Shown one piece after another: positions 12,350-21,998 of a stretch of DNA of 64,000 nt (within the stretch, counting starts at the first letter, position 1; each line of letters starts with the position of its first letter). The position numbers and the translations under genes are program-made. The notes below the pieces were generated by a model. It made no database searches. It was given only the letters and a program-made list of their open reading frames with translations, and was not told the origin of the DNA. The DNA comes from Eucalyptus grandis. Lineage: Eukaryota; Streptophyta; Magnoliopsida; Myrtales; Myrtaceae. The DNA is taken from NCBI RefSeq assembly GCF_016545825.1, contig NC_052612.1, forward strand, positions 47,475,738 to 47,539,737, in the 5' to 3' direction.

Positions 12350-12810
12350 GGAAATTTATCCAAAAATTTAAAACTTATTGCACTTTTGTTGATTGAGTCT
12401 CAAATTTTTCAATTTTATTAATTAAATCTTAAACATTTTTCACATTTTGCCAATTAAGTTCATCTAACTAATTTTAGCTAGAAATTGTTAACATGGATAT
12501 TAGCCATCCACCGTGACATAGAGGCACTCGAAATAAACAGTTTTTTTTTATAATTTCTTTAAAAATTTTGATTTTTTAAATAATTTTTTTATCTTTCTTT
12601 CTTTTCCTTTTCTTTTGACCAATACTTGCAAGGGTCACAGGCATTCATGGCACTACCGATATTCACATTAGAAATTTTTAGTTAAAGTTGGTTGGATGAA
12701 CTCAATCGATAAAACATGAAAAACTTTGTAACTCAATTGACAATATTGAATAGTTTAGAACTAAATTGGCACAAGTGTAATAGATTTAGGATTTTTTGGA
12801 CAATTTTCCG
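12350..12810. mobile_element. fold-back MITE with about 150-bp terminal inverted repeats
   Basis: The left arm begins 'tttatccaaaaatttaaaac'. The reverse complement of the right end reads 'attgtccaaaaaatcctaaa', and the similarity continues inward for about 150 bases on each side ('...attgagt...', 'ttcatctaactaattttagc' against 'ttcatccaaccaactttaac'). A C/T-rich centre of about 120-150 bases separates the arms. There is no coding capacity, so it would have been moved by a transposase encoded elsewhere. Related copies or half-copies occur at about 13,305, 15,000-15,130, 15,893-16,498, 40,942-41,265, 50,648-51,115 and 61,185-61,475. Confidence 0.75.
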
Positions 12811-13304
12811 GAGATGAGAAGTAGTGGATTGAAAAAGATGAAAGTGGTTTTTTTCCCAATTAAGGTTCTTGATTAAGGAAAGAAAAAGAAGCTTTTTTTT
12901 AAAAAATTTTATGGGCAGTGCGATTGTTACGACGAGGGATCCTAGTTTGGTTCGACGAAGATTTGCGAAGGAATAGATTTGAGGATCGTGAAAAATGCTA
13001 ATGGTGTCAACACAATAGCATTATAAATAATGATTAGCCATGTGAAATTCACTAATTTTGAACCTCGTGTGATATTAAAACTCCATAAAGCGCGACTTTA
13101 GCATTCGTATCAGTTCTAAAACTAGATTCCCAAGAAAAGTCACTATGAAAAATCAAGATTGATTGGGTTCGAAGTTAGAATATGTTTATATTGAAATGGA
13201 AGGATTGCATTGCATCTATTATTTTTCCTTGGCTTACGTCATACAATAGGGACCATGGATATATTCACAAGTTAGATGTTAATTTGCCACTTAAATTTTT
13301 AGGC

Positions 13305-15130
13305 ATAATTGTCCTAAAAATTTAATACCTATTGTATAATGATCAATTCAGTTTTAAATTTTTAAAATTTTCCAATTTAATTATAAATATTTTGACAATT
13401 CTACATTTTTCCTCGAAGTACATGAATAATTTTACAAATTTCAAAAAAACGTTCTAAATTTTTCCCTTTTCCTTTTCCTTTTTTTCCCCCTATTTCTCCC
13501 TACTAGCCACCAAAAAGGGCTAAGACACCTTAGCCAACCACTAGGCAAGGCCCAATGAGGGTGTCATCTATGAAGCACAATCCTTTTCGACACGTGTCGA
13601 CGTGTCCGATGGACATCAAAAAGGGCTAAGACACCTTAGCCAACCACTAGGCAAGGCCCAATGTCATCTATGAAGCACAGTCCTTTTCGACACGTGTCGA
13701 CGTGTCCGATGGACATCAAAAGGGCTAAGACACCTTAGCCAACCACTAGGCAAGGCCCAATGTCATCTATGAAGCACAGTCCTTTTCGACACGTGTCGAC
13801 GTGTCCGCATCCGTTAAGGCCGAGGGAGTAGAGGCAAGGCCGCAACTGCAAGGGAGGGTCAAAGGAAGAGCATAAACTGAGGCGATCCAGAGGGCCACCA
13901 TTGTAACGTTGCGATGGAGGGCGACGGCGAGGCTGTAGCTGCAAAGAGGAAGGGCCAAAGGTCCTTTGGCGAGCAACTGCAATGAAGTGACCGGGAGAGA
14001 GCCGTGCGACGAGGAGGAAGAAGAGGTCGTGGTTAGGGTTTTGGCAAGAAGAGAGGGAGGGTGGTGGGGGACAGTGGAAAAACCGAGGCCGGAGAGGGGG
14101 TGCCGTGATGATGAAAAGAAACTGGGGCCGGAGAGGGGGCAACGTGGGGTGGTGGGGGGTGGTTGATGGGGGCGGGGGAGCAGGTGGTGGCGTGGGTTGA
14201 GGATGATTGATGGAGGTGGGGAGCAAGTGCTATCATGGGGGGATGGGGAGGGGGGAGAGAGAGCAGGGAAGAAACCGAGGAGGGGATTTTGGGGTGGCGT
14301 GGCGTGGGGGATAGGGGGAGAGAGAAATGGGGGAGGGAAATGATTTTAGAGAGAAAAAGGTAGGGAAATAATTTTTGGGAGGTTTTTGAGGAAGAATAAC
14401 TTTTGAGCGATAAAGTTATCTTTGTTATAAAAATAAATAAATGAGTTAAAAAGTGATTTCAAAAAATAAAAATATTGAATGTTAAATAATAATAATTTTG
14501 ATGATTATAGAAGATTATAGATTTATTTAAATAAAGTTGATTCTATTTTTTTGTTAATTATTAGTCTCATCTATAACTTTTGTTAAAGTTAAAAACATGT
14601 TCCCAAATATGGAAATGTATTAATTATGAGTATGTCTTTCAAATTTTCTATGAATAGATTTATTAATATTATTAGTGTAAATTTTTCGTAAGCTCTTTTT
14701 ATTTATTTATTCAAATTAATTAAAAATGAAAATATTATTTAATAATAATGTGTTCCAACGTATCGAAATTCTTTATTTTGATAAATGACATGTCGTATTG
14801 TGTCGTGTCGCATATTCGTGTCGCGTGTCCATGCTACTTAGAATGTCACAACCCTTGCATATGGTCAATAACCCTGCTGATTATTGCTAAGGCCTTGGTC
14901 AATTAGCAAAAGAGGAAAAAAAAGATTAAGAAAATTTAAATGATTGGCAAAAATCTTCTATGTCAATATTAATAGTACCATGTAGACAACCACTACCACG
15001 TCAGCGATTTTTTGCCGGGAGAACTATTTGGGAAAATCGCCAAAAAAATTAACACTAAATCAATTAAATTGAAAATTTTAGAATTGAATTGACTCCTACA
15101 AAATAATTTTAAAAATTTTTGGATAATTTT
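13305..15130. mobile_element. long composite fold-back element with GC-rich internal region
   Basis: The left arm starts 'attgtcctaaaaatttaata'. The right arm, reverse-complemented, reads 'attatccaaaaatttttaaa' and continues as the same family of termini. Between them lie a 100-106-bp tandem repeat (13,512-13,808), a G-rich tract (about 14,030-14,335) and AT-rich sequence. A run of 'gtgtcgtgtcgcatattcgt' type at about 14,795-14,835 echoes the CGACACGTGTCG motif of the tandem repeat. This may be one large element or a smaller one with a second insertion. The long open frames on the minus strand here are by-products of the GC-rich repeat. Confidence 0.5.
13512..13808. repeat. tandem repeat, unit about 100-106 bp, nearly three copies
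   Basis: Units begin AAAAGGGCTAAGACACCTTA at about 13,513, 13,619 and 13,718. The first unit carries an extra AGGGTG, and the third stops after CGACGTGTCCG. Each unit contains the perfect palindrome TCGACACGTGTCGA, with a CACGTG (G-box) core, followed by CGTGTCC. The copies are almost identical, so the amplification is recent. Confidence 0.9.
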
Positions 15131-15892
15131 TTTAAAAATTTCTAAATTGCAAGAATTAATCTTTCTTCCTTGCAAGAAAGGTTTTCCTTGCTTTCTCCAC
15201 TAAAGCAGCCATCGGCTCAGCCACAATTGTACACCTAAGCAACCACCTCAGCCAAAATCAACCACCTTAGTAAATAATTACCGTTCTATTTAGTTTGACC
15301 CCACTCCTGACTCAAATTAAGACGAAATTATTGTTTCTTCTGCACATTTTCAACCGATACTTCCCTGAGCATTAAATATGGGTTCCTTAAAACTCAGATT
15401 TGTTGCTATGTCAAATTACCATATTCATGGGCATGACCAATATCGACCGCTATGTTTATTCCCAATTAATCGATCCCTTAACAGGTGCTAATGTATTTCA
15501 TTATTTTATTAGCACATTAATGACCGCCTATATTACTTTCATATTATAATTTTATAACAACCATCTTATTGCAATAATCTCTTTTCTCATTGTCATCATT
15601 TCTCGTATTTAATCCATCTTCTTTTTATGTCGTCTTCGACGCTGGGCCATCGACGTGTCTCATCGAAACGTCCATGATTGACCGAACCATGCCATCCGTT
15701 GCGTAGACCGTGTACTTCAGAGTGCAGTCAATTTACTAGTCAAGTACACTCGCAATAACTATTTCAGACTCCCACTAAGAAAACAGTCGTATTAACAAGT
15801 ACGATCAAGACATCTGTAAACTATATTTAATAAGAAATTATTTCGCTTTTCAATAAATGAATTATAAATAATACGTGAAAAATGAGATAATT
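15131..15892. other. AT-rich spacer, no gene seen
   Basis: This lies between two fold-back elements. No coding frame, RNA gene or distinct repeat was recognised. Confidence 0.45.
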
Positions 15893-16498
15893 ATTTAAAA
15901 AAAGTCCTAAATTTATTATATAGACATAAGCTTTTAATTGGGTTAATCTAAATTTTAAATCTTTTAACAATTTATTATAGAAAAATCTCTTATGTGAACA
16001 TAAATACCGATTGTCATATATAACACGGTCAATGATATCATAAATAATGTTTGCAAATTTTCCAACTTTTTATGAATTTTTTTTCTCTTTTTTCTTTCGT
16101 GTTCTTTCTTTCCTTTCTTATTTTTCTCTATTTCCCTTGGCTGAGGGCTGTAGTGCACTCATCGCCTCTCTCTTGTGGGTGATGACCGCCGTCAACCATC
16201 GCGGAAACTTAGCTATCGTAGAGAGATAGAGAAAAACGAAAACAAAAATAAAGAAGTGCAATGAAAAAAAATTTCATAAATTTAAGAAAATATAAAAAAA
16301 AATCATCAACGCCAACATTGGTTATACCATGCAAGATGGTCGGCGCCCAAGTCATCGACTTCTAATCAAAACTGACTAGAAAAATTACTTTAATAAATTA
16401 TCGAAAAATTTAAAACTAAATTGAACAAATTAAAAAAAAAAATTAGAATTAAATTAGTTATCCTACAATATGTTTTCAACTTCTGGACAATTTTTCCT
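15893..16498. mobile_element. fold-back MITE, same family as 12,350-12,810
   Basis: The left end reads 'aaaaagtcctaaatttatta'. The right end, reverse-complemented, begins 'attgtccagaagttgaaaac' and continues 'tttaattctaattttttttt' and 'tttagttttaaatttttcga', the same alternation of oligo-T and 'attgagt/tttagt' blocks. The centre has the C/T-rich stretch plus a short GC-rich island (about 16,135-16,215). No transposase is present. Confidence 0.6.
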
Positions 16499-17742
16499 GT
16501 GAAAAACAATGCATTGAGAATTTTTCTTTACTGATTACTCAACTTTTGTTTGGATGGCGCTTTTTTAACAAAATCCTTTAAGAAAAACATAAGTCCCACT
16601 TGTAAAGTGTGGAGTAACTACTTGTGTTTCTATTATGTTGGAATCGACCAAACAAAAGGCACCATTAGCGTGCGTTCGGATAGACTATGCTATCTAACTT
16701 CAAGGGTTGATTACTTACAATATACTTCTTCTTTTTTGGGTCGAAACTTATAATATACTTCATTAGGCTGCAAATTGCAAATCAAATAATAAAAAGAACT
16801 TGTGAGTCGCATACTAGAATTACTCGAACCCAATTTGTTTGTTTGGAGTCACAATAGCTCAGTCATATCATTTGATCTCGAGCCGCTTACGAACAAAGAT
16901 CTAGTATTTGAATTGTCTTGTATACCGACATATGTCGTTATCATTAACCGAATTTTTAGTATTATACCTCAAAGTTCAAGTTCAAACTTAAAGCTCATTT
17001 AGCTTGAATTAGCCTTGATAAGATATAGAATAGAGACTTCGATGCTCTGCGATGTTTTGGACTTCAATCCAATTTCAGATGATATCAAAGCCAAAAACTT
17101 GAGAAAACTACAAGTTGTATGTTATAACTGAGTCTCAACATGTTAAGTGAGGTGAGTCATTTTTTTATTAATCATTTAAAAGTTTTTACCAATCTTTTCT
17201 TTTTATGGTCAAAAAGTTTTTCCCAATTTAAGGTCAGGTTTAAGGAATCCAAAAGTAAAGCAAAACTTTATTGACTACGCATCTCGAACCCATAGGAGGA
17301 AACAAAGTCCTAACGTGCCTTTGGTAGTCGACGGTTGGGATTTATTAAAATGTTTAGAGTAGCACGACATGAAATAAAATAATTCCATATTTTTATATCG
17401 TGCTTGAGTTCGTTCATCAAATCGCTAATATTTGGTATGAGATATTTCCTCTAAGCTACACTCCATGCCAATCCGGCTACGTCAGACCATTTAAAATAAT
17501 ACCACTGATGTCGGGGTCAACAAGACTTTTTTAGTCAACAAAAGTCAAATGAACGATCACCATAAACTCGTATTTTATTCTACGCTACCATCCATCCATA
17601 CATTGCGAATTGTCCAACAAACTTCGGAACGGCGGTTACCTCAGTCTTCCCTCCGGCGAAAGCCGCCGGCGATCGGCGTCGACGCTCAGGCGCGCCGCCG
17701 CCTTCTCACCTAAAACAAAACGAAGCATCATCATCTCGCCCC
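16499..17742. other. spacer and probable 3' flank of the minus-strand gene
   Basis: AT-rich to about 17,580, then GC-rich as the 3' end of the minus-strand gene is approached. The short frames seen here carry no recognisable domain. Confidence 0.45.
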
Positions 17743-18488
17743 TCATACCGCACCTGCCATTTTTACATGATCAACCGCCCGGGGCTGGCTTTGACCATCC
17801 AAAACAACCACAACCGTCGTCGGCACCTCCGCCAGACGATCATCCGGAGCGGGCGAAGGCGAAGGAGTGAAGTACGGCGGCGACGCGCACGGCGTCGAGA
17901 ACGGCGTCGTCCCCTCCCCCCCCTCCTCCTCCTCCACCTCCAGGACGACCGCCGCCGCTTCGCCCACCGCCGCTTCGCCCGGCGGAGCCTCGTCGTCGGC
18001 CTCCGCGAGGCACTCCCTCAGGCAAACCCTCTTCTTGTCGTCGATCTTCTCCCAAGAGGACGACCCGCTCTTGCTCTTGGCGTTGCTGCCGCAGTCGGAA
18101 TCCACGGCGTCCTCCCTCTCTTCCTCCTTGATGGTGAACAGCAGCCTCGGAGGCCCGTACAACCCCTGCCACTTGACCAGCGCGTCCCCGTCGTCGTCGT
18201 CGTTGTCCGGGTCGTCGACCACCGTCCGGGCTCCGGCAGCCGCAGCGGGCTCGACCCTCGACTGGTTCTTCCAGCAGAAGAAGTAGAGCAACTCCTTCGA
18301 CGAAGGCGAGTGGACGGCCCCCGGCGGCGGATTCATGGTCCCTCTCCGCCGCCGCCGCCGCCCGCGAGGCTCCGCTGCCGGAACTTTCGGCTGCGCAACA
18401 GGACCCAGAGGATCTGAGCGGCCAGGGCCACGACGGAGACAGCGAAGACCGCCGTGAGGGCGGCCCCGAGCTTGGTGAGAGAGCTCAT
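17743..18488 (-). CDS. plant-specific single-pass membrane protein of unknown function, frame-broken
   Basis: Read from 18,488, the minus strand encodes MSSLTKLGAALTAVFAVSVV and then ALAAQILWVLLRSRKFRQRS, one membrane segment followed by a basic patch. A Gly run comes next, and the frame stops at a TGA (18,336-18,338 region). A 197-codon frame starts at an ATG that overlaps that stop as ATGA, and carries SSKELLYFFCWKNQSRVEP, LVKWQGLYGPPRLLFTIKEE, an acidic middle and TPFSTPCASPPYFTPSPSP. I recall plant proteins in which a short membrane anchor is followed directly by an ELLYFFCWK-type motif, so these are probably two parts of one protein split by a one-base slip in the GGC repeat (about 18,338-18,360). 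Whether the slip is real or a sequence error cannot be told from here. A (GA)n run at 18,511-18,532 falls in the 5' leader. The function is unknown. Confidence 0.7.
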
Positions 18489-19723
18489 GGCTCGCGATAC
18501 TTCATGGAACTTTCAGAGAGAGAGAGAGAGAGGGATTGTGAAGATGGTCGTAGACCCTGGGTCGTTCTTGCTTGGTTGTTTTATGGGGATGTGGTGGGCA
18601 ACCGGCGGGTTACCGGAGGAGCAGAGCGAGCGGCGTGGGGGGAGACTTGAGAGAGCGAGAGGGGTTGCGGGGTGTAGCAGGTTGCCGGTGGTGGAAAACG
18701 GATAAGAGGGGGGATATTAAAGAAGGACGAAATGTTGGTTTCTTGGAAATTATGGTTGGGGGAGAAAGCAAGGGGAAAGGAAATAGTAGGCGGACGTGAC
18801 GTGGACAACGACGGGTGCGCTGACGTGGACGAAGCTTTTATTTGAATTTTTGAATGTGGTTGGCGGATTCATCTGGGGTCGTTCAAAACTATACAGTAGG
18901 TCATCATATAATAATACGTCCCGAGCAGATTCGTACCGAGCTCGAGCGATGCGCCCACCTCTAGTTTTGCAACACAATCCCCCCCTAATATATCGGCGAG
19001 AAATGACATCTTATTAAGTGATTTAATTCAAATGAGAACTAAATCCCAAATGAACAAACTAAACGCGAAATTATTTATACTTGATGATATGAAGGATCGA
19101 ACTTGTGCCGTACACCAAATCCATACACACACGAATCATATGACAACCACTCATGGGGGTCAAAGACAAATGCCGATGTTTCTTATGTCTGGTTTGCCAT
19201 GGATTACGCGTGTAGACTGGGGAGCAATATTGCCATGGAAGCTAGCTCCTAAGGATGTGCGCAGTCATCATTACCGCTGGAACAAGCAAGCATTAGGTGA
19301 GAAAGAGGCGGTTGAAATCCTAGGTTTCATTCGTAAGCAGGGTCCATGTTAAGCTAATGATGACGTTGTAAAATATCGAGATTAAGCTAATCGCGACAGA
19401 CATTAGCTAAGGTTGCGGGCCACGGAAAGCTGAATTGTCCTAATCGTTTAGGTGGGCTGTCCATATTAGCACGTGAACCGAACCGGCCTGTTGCTCGTGC
19501 ATTCCCCCGGCTTCCCCCACTACGGTCCATGTACTTTTCAACCGTAAAACCCACGAAAACATGCTCGTTGTCTACTAAAGTAGCCAGTGGCTCCCAATTA
19601 GCCGAAGGGTCGCACCTCATACATGGCGTCCCACAGCATCTAAAATTAAGAATTCACTCTTACTCGGGAATGTAATTAAGCTTTGCATCAAATCCCCCAA
19701 AGGGTTGATTCGATCATAAGCAT
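18489..19723. other. 5' region of the membrane protein gene and spacer
   Basis: The first few hundred bases should be the promoter and leader of the minus-strand gene. They include a GA microsatellite at 18,511-18,532, read as TC in the transcript. A 106-codon plus-strand frame at 19,032-19,352 has no recognisable domain. No other feature was seen. Confidence 0.45.
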
Positions 19724-20545
19724 TAGAGGTGAGCATCTTTCCGAGATGGTGATTCCTACCCTAAAATCGGAAACTACCCACTAAGGACGGAGTTAGAAAA
19801 ATTAGAATCGGAAATTGTCTATTGGCTCCATGGATCCATTTGGGATTGGATTGCCAGTCTAGCTCAGTTCCTAAGTGGGTCTATGGAATCGGTTCTACCA
19901 AGCTTCATAGCAAGTCAAAGTAAAGCAAAAGATACAGAGCTTTCTTATTCTTAATTGCAAGATCAGTAAAAATATTGGACTTATATTAAAAGTTGAGAGT
20001 CGATGTCGTAAGTCAATAGGCGTTGAGCTAACCACTGGGGGTTCGCCCCAGTGGCCACCCTTCCAACATGGAAGGGGGAGGTGAGGGGTTCAAATCCCCA
20101 CCTTCTCAAGGGGGATGAGGGTAGGGACGCGTAAGTTTCGAGAGTGGGTTGCGACTCGCCACGCCCGCACGGGCACAAGTCTACAGTGAGTGTAGAGTAG
20201 GCGTAAGAGTAGGACCGACAAAAAAAAAAAAAAAAATAGGCGTTGAGCTTGAGAGTCGAAGCTATAAGTAAGAGATAGGAGACAATTCAAACAAGGTGAT
20301 GGTGAAACAAGATGAGTACTCAGTTAATGAGTATTGAGCTTTATTTTAGGGATTTTAGGATTTTCATCTTTTAAAAATCTTTTTGGTGGGAAATTTTTAT
20401 TAACGATTAAATATACATTTATACATCCGGGTGGATAGGTGAGTGAGCGATTCCACACTGGAAACTAGGAATCAGACCAGTTCCCTTGAGAATTGTCGGT
20501 TTCAATCTGGTCCTTAGTTGTTTTCGATTTTTTTGCATACCCTTA
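19724..20545. mobile_element. hAT-like non-autonomous element with a SINE nested inside
   Basis: The left end reads TAGAGGTGAGCAT. The reverse complement of the right end reads TAAGGGTATGCAA, so both ends have the TA-GGT-GCA look of hAT termini. The element is flanked by an 8-bp target-site duplication with one mismatch: ATAAGCAT (19,716-19,723) and GTAAGCAT (20,546-20,553). Eight bases is the hAT signature length. The interior is rich in 'ggttcc/ccggaa'-type words and has no transposase frame. A SINE and its duplicated target take up about 220 bp of the 822 bp. Confidence 0.7.
20030..20234 (+). mobile_element. tRNA-derived SINE, copy 1
   Basis: The body starts AACCACTGGGGG and ends in an A-tail that merges with the 3' target copy. 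It carries a pol III B box, GGTTCAAATCC (20,087-20,097), within a T-arm-like hairpin GGGG-TTCAAAT-CCCC. Upstream are two more hairpins: CCACTGGGG/CCCCAGTGG (20,032-20,054) and CCCTTCC/GGAAGGG (20,058-20,076). A 15-bp perfect target-site duplication, AATAGGCGTTGAGCT, flanks it (20,015-20,029 and 20,235-20,249). The A box is only approximate (about 20,043-20,054). A second copy lies at 52,091-52,350. Confidence 0.9.
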
Positions 20546-20553
20546 GTAAGCAT

Positions 20554-21311
20554 GTTGCCCTTCCTTCTTGGATCCCAAGTTCGACTTGCCGCGCTTGCGT
20601 ATCCTCTTGCAAAGCTTAAGTTGCTTGGATTGTGGAAGCTCTTGGATGGGCCTGTGGTGTTGGGACAGTGGGCCGATCAACCAGAGCCAAGCCCACACCC
20701 GGAATAATTGGGTGACTCTTCAGCTTTTCCCCTCTCTTGTTCTAACAGAAACTGATTTTTGTCTGTATAATTCAGCCAAGGACGCAAAAGAACGAGAAGA
20801 AACAGTGAAACAGACACATGCAGAACTCAAAACGTCTCGCTACCGTTCCTCTTCTTTCTTTGGTTGGTAAAAGCGAAAACAAGAAGTTAGTTATAGTTCA
20901 CGACATTCCTTTACTTGGCAACCAACTGTAGACCGCCATTCCTTAAGGCAATCCCCTTCACATATGTATGTATGTTTGTACGTATCCCAAGATTGTTTAT
21001 GGGCATAAACATACATGGAGTTGAAAGCATTGGGTACAAAAGAAGAAGATAGATGAAGTGTTTGCGGACATATTGGGAATTGTTTTCAACTGGAAATAAG
21101 AGAACCGTTACAACTTATATCTGACTATAGGCTAAGTCGCTGAAAGCAAGTTTTCTTTTCAGAATTTCCATTCGAGATGATGAGGTAGGCAACTATTCTT
21201 TGACAACATCCCACCGTACACAGCCTTATAAAATTTCTTTGCACTTATTGAATTTTCTATTTTCAATAACCAAATACATTTTTGAAAAACCTAAAACGAA
21301 TATAGATGGAA
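20554..21311. other. spacer, no gene seen
   Basis: Open frames here are short and unrecognised. No RNA gene or complete repeat was found. Confidence 0.45.
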
Positions 21312-21998
21312 AATAATACCTAAAGTATCAAAACTTGGCACATAAGGATAGTTAAATGTCAAAAGTTACGAAAGGTACACATAAATATCACTTTCTTTAA
21401 AAAATGGAACATTGAGTGCTAAGTCTAACGACCTTAATCGAAAATCTTATGTGAAATTTTTTTATTAATATAACTCGCCTTCATGGCTCACCAGAGAGCT
21501 GAGTTAGCAAAGAAGAGGCAAAACAATACCATTTTACCTATTATTTGAATTTTAATATAAATATTTATTAAAATAAATTTAAGAAAAGGGAGAGGAGTTG
21601 TAGGCAAGGGTTGTGCAAGCCCTCATTGCGTGTCACTCGGCAACGGTGGGGAGGGTCGGCCAGGTTCGTCGAGCCCTAGCCAAGGGCTAGCGCCCTTTGC
21701 TCCCCCCTTAATTTTTTATTATTTAATTAAATTAAATTAATATTTATATTAAAATTTAAATCCAAGGCAAAACGATGTCGTTTTTTTTTTGCTTATATAA
21801 CCATGCCAACATGCAAAATTACATCGTTTTGCACTTGTTTCGCTAGAAAAACATCACATCAGTATTTTGATCAAATTTTCTCGCATTTGGCATTTAATTG
21901 ATCGATTTTACTTTGATTTTGACACTTAAATGCACATTTATGAACTTTTGGTACTCAAGTATTTCCCCGTCTCTAGTCTTGGCACTCTAGGTGTTCTT
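21312..21998. mobile_element. inverted-repeat element with GC-rich centre
   Basis: The left arm reads 'acctaaagtatcaaaacttg' and the reverse complement of the right arm reads 'acctagagtgccaagactag'. Both continue with 'aaatgtcaaaa'- and 'agtgtcaaaa'-type blocks. The centre holds a GC-rich island (about 21,590-21,710) and a 12-bp perfect inverted pair, GCAAAACGATGT and ACATCGTTTTGC (about 21,769-21,832). There is no coding capacity. It is a second fold-back family, related in build but not in terminal sequence to the one at 12,350. Confidence 0.55.

Noticed and set aside
13735..14226. 163-codon Pro-rich minus-strand frame
   Set aside because: Low-complexity reading of the G-rich internal part of a repeat element. 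No domain, and it overlaps the tandem repeat.
17767..18417. 216-codon Arg-rich plus-strand frame, and a second at 17,867-18,286
   Set aside because: Both are antisense shadows of the minus-strand membrane protein gene. The recognisable motifs are only on the minus strand.
20080..20100. Possible functional tRNA gene at the GGTTCAAATCC box
   Set aside because: The upstream arms do not form a proper D arm or acceptor stem. A target-site duplication and A-tail show a SINE.
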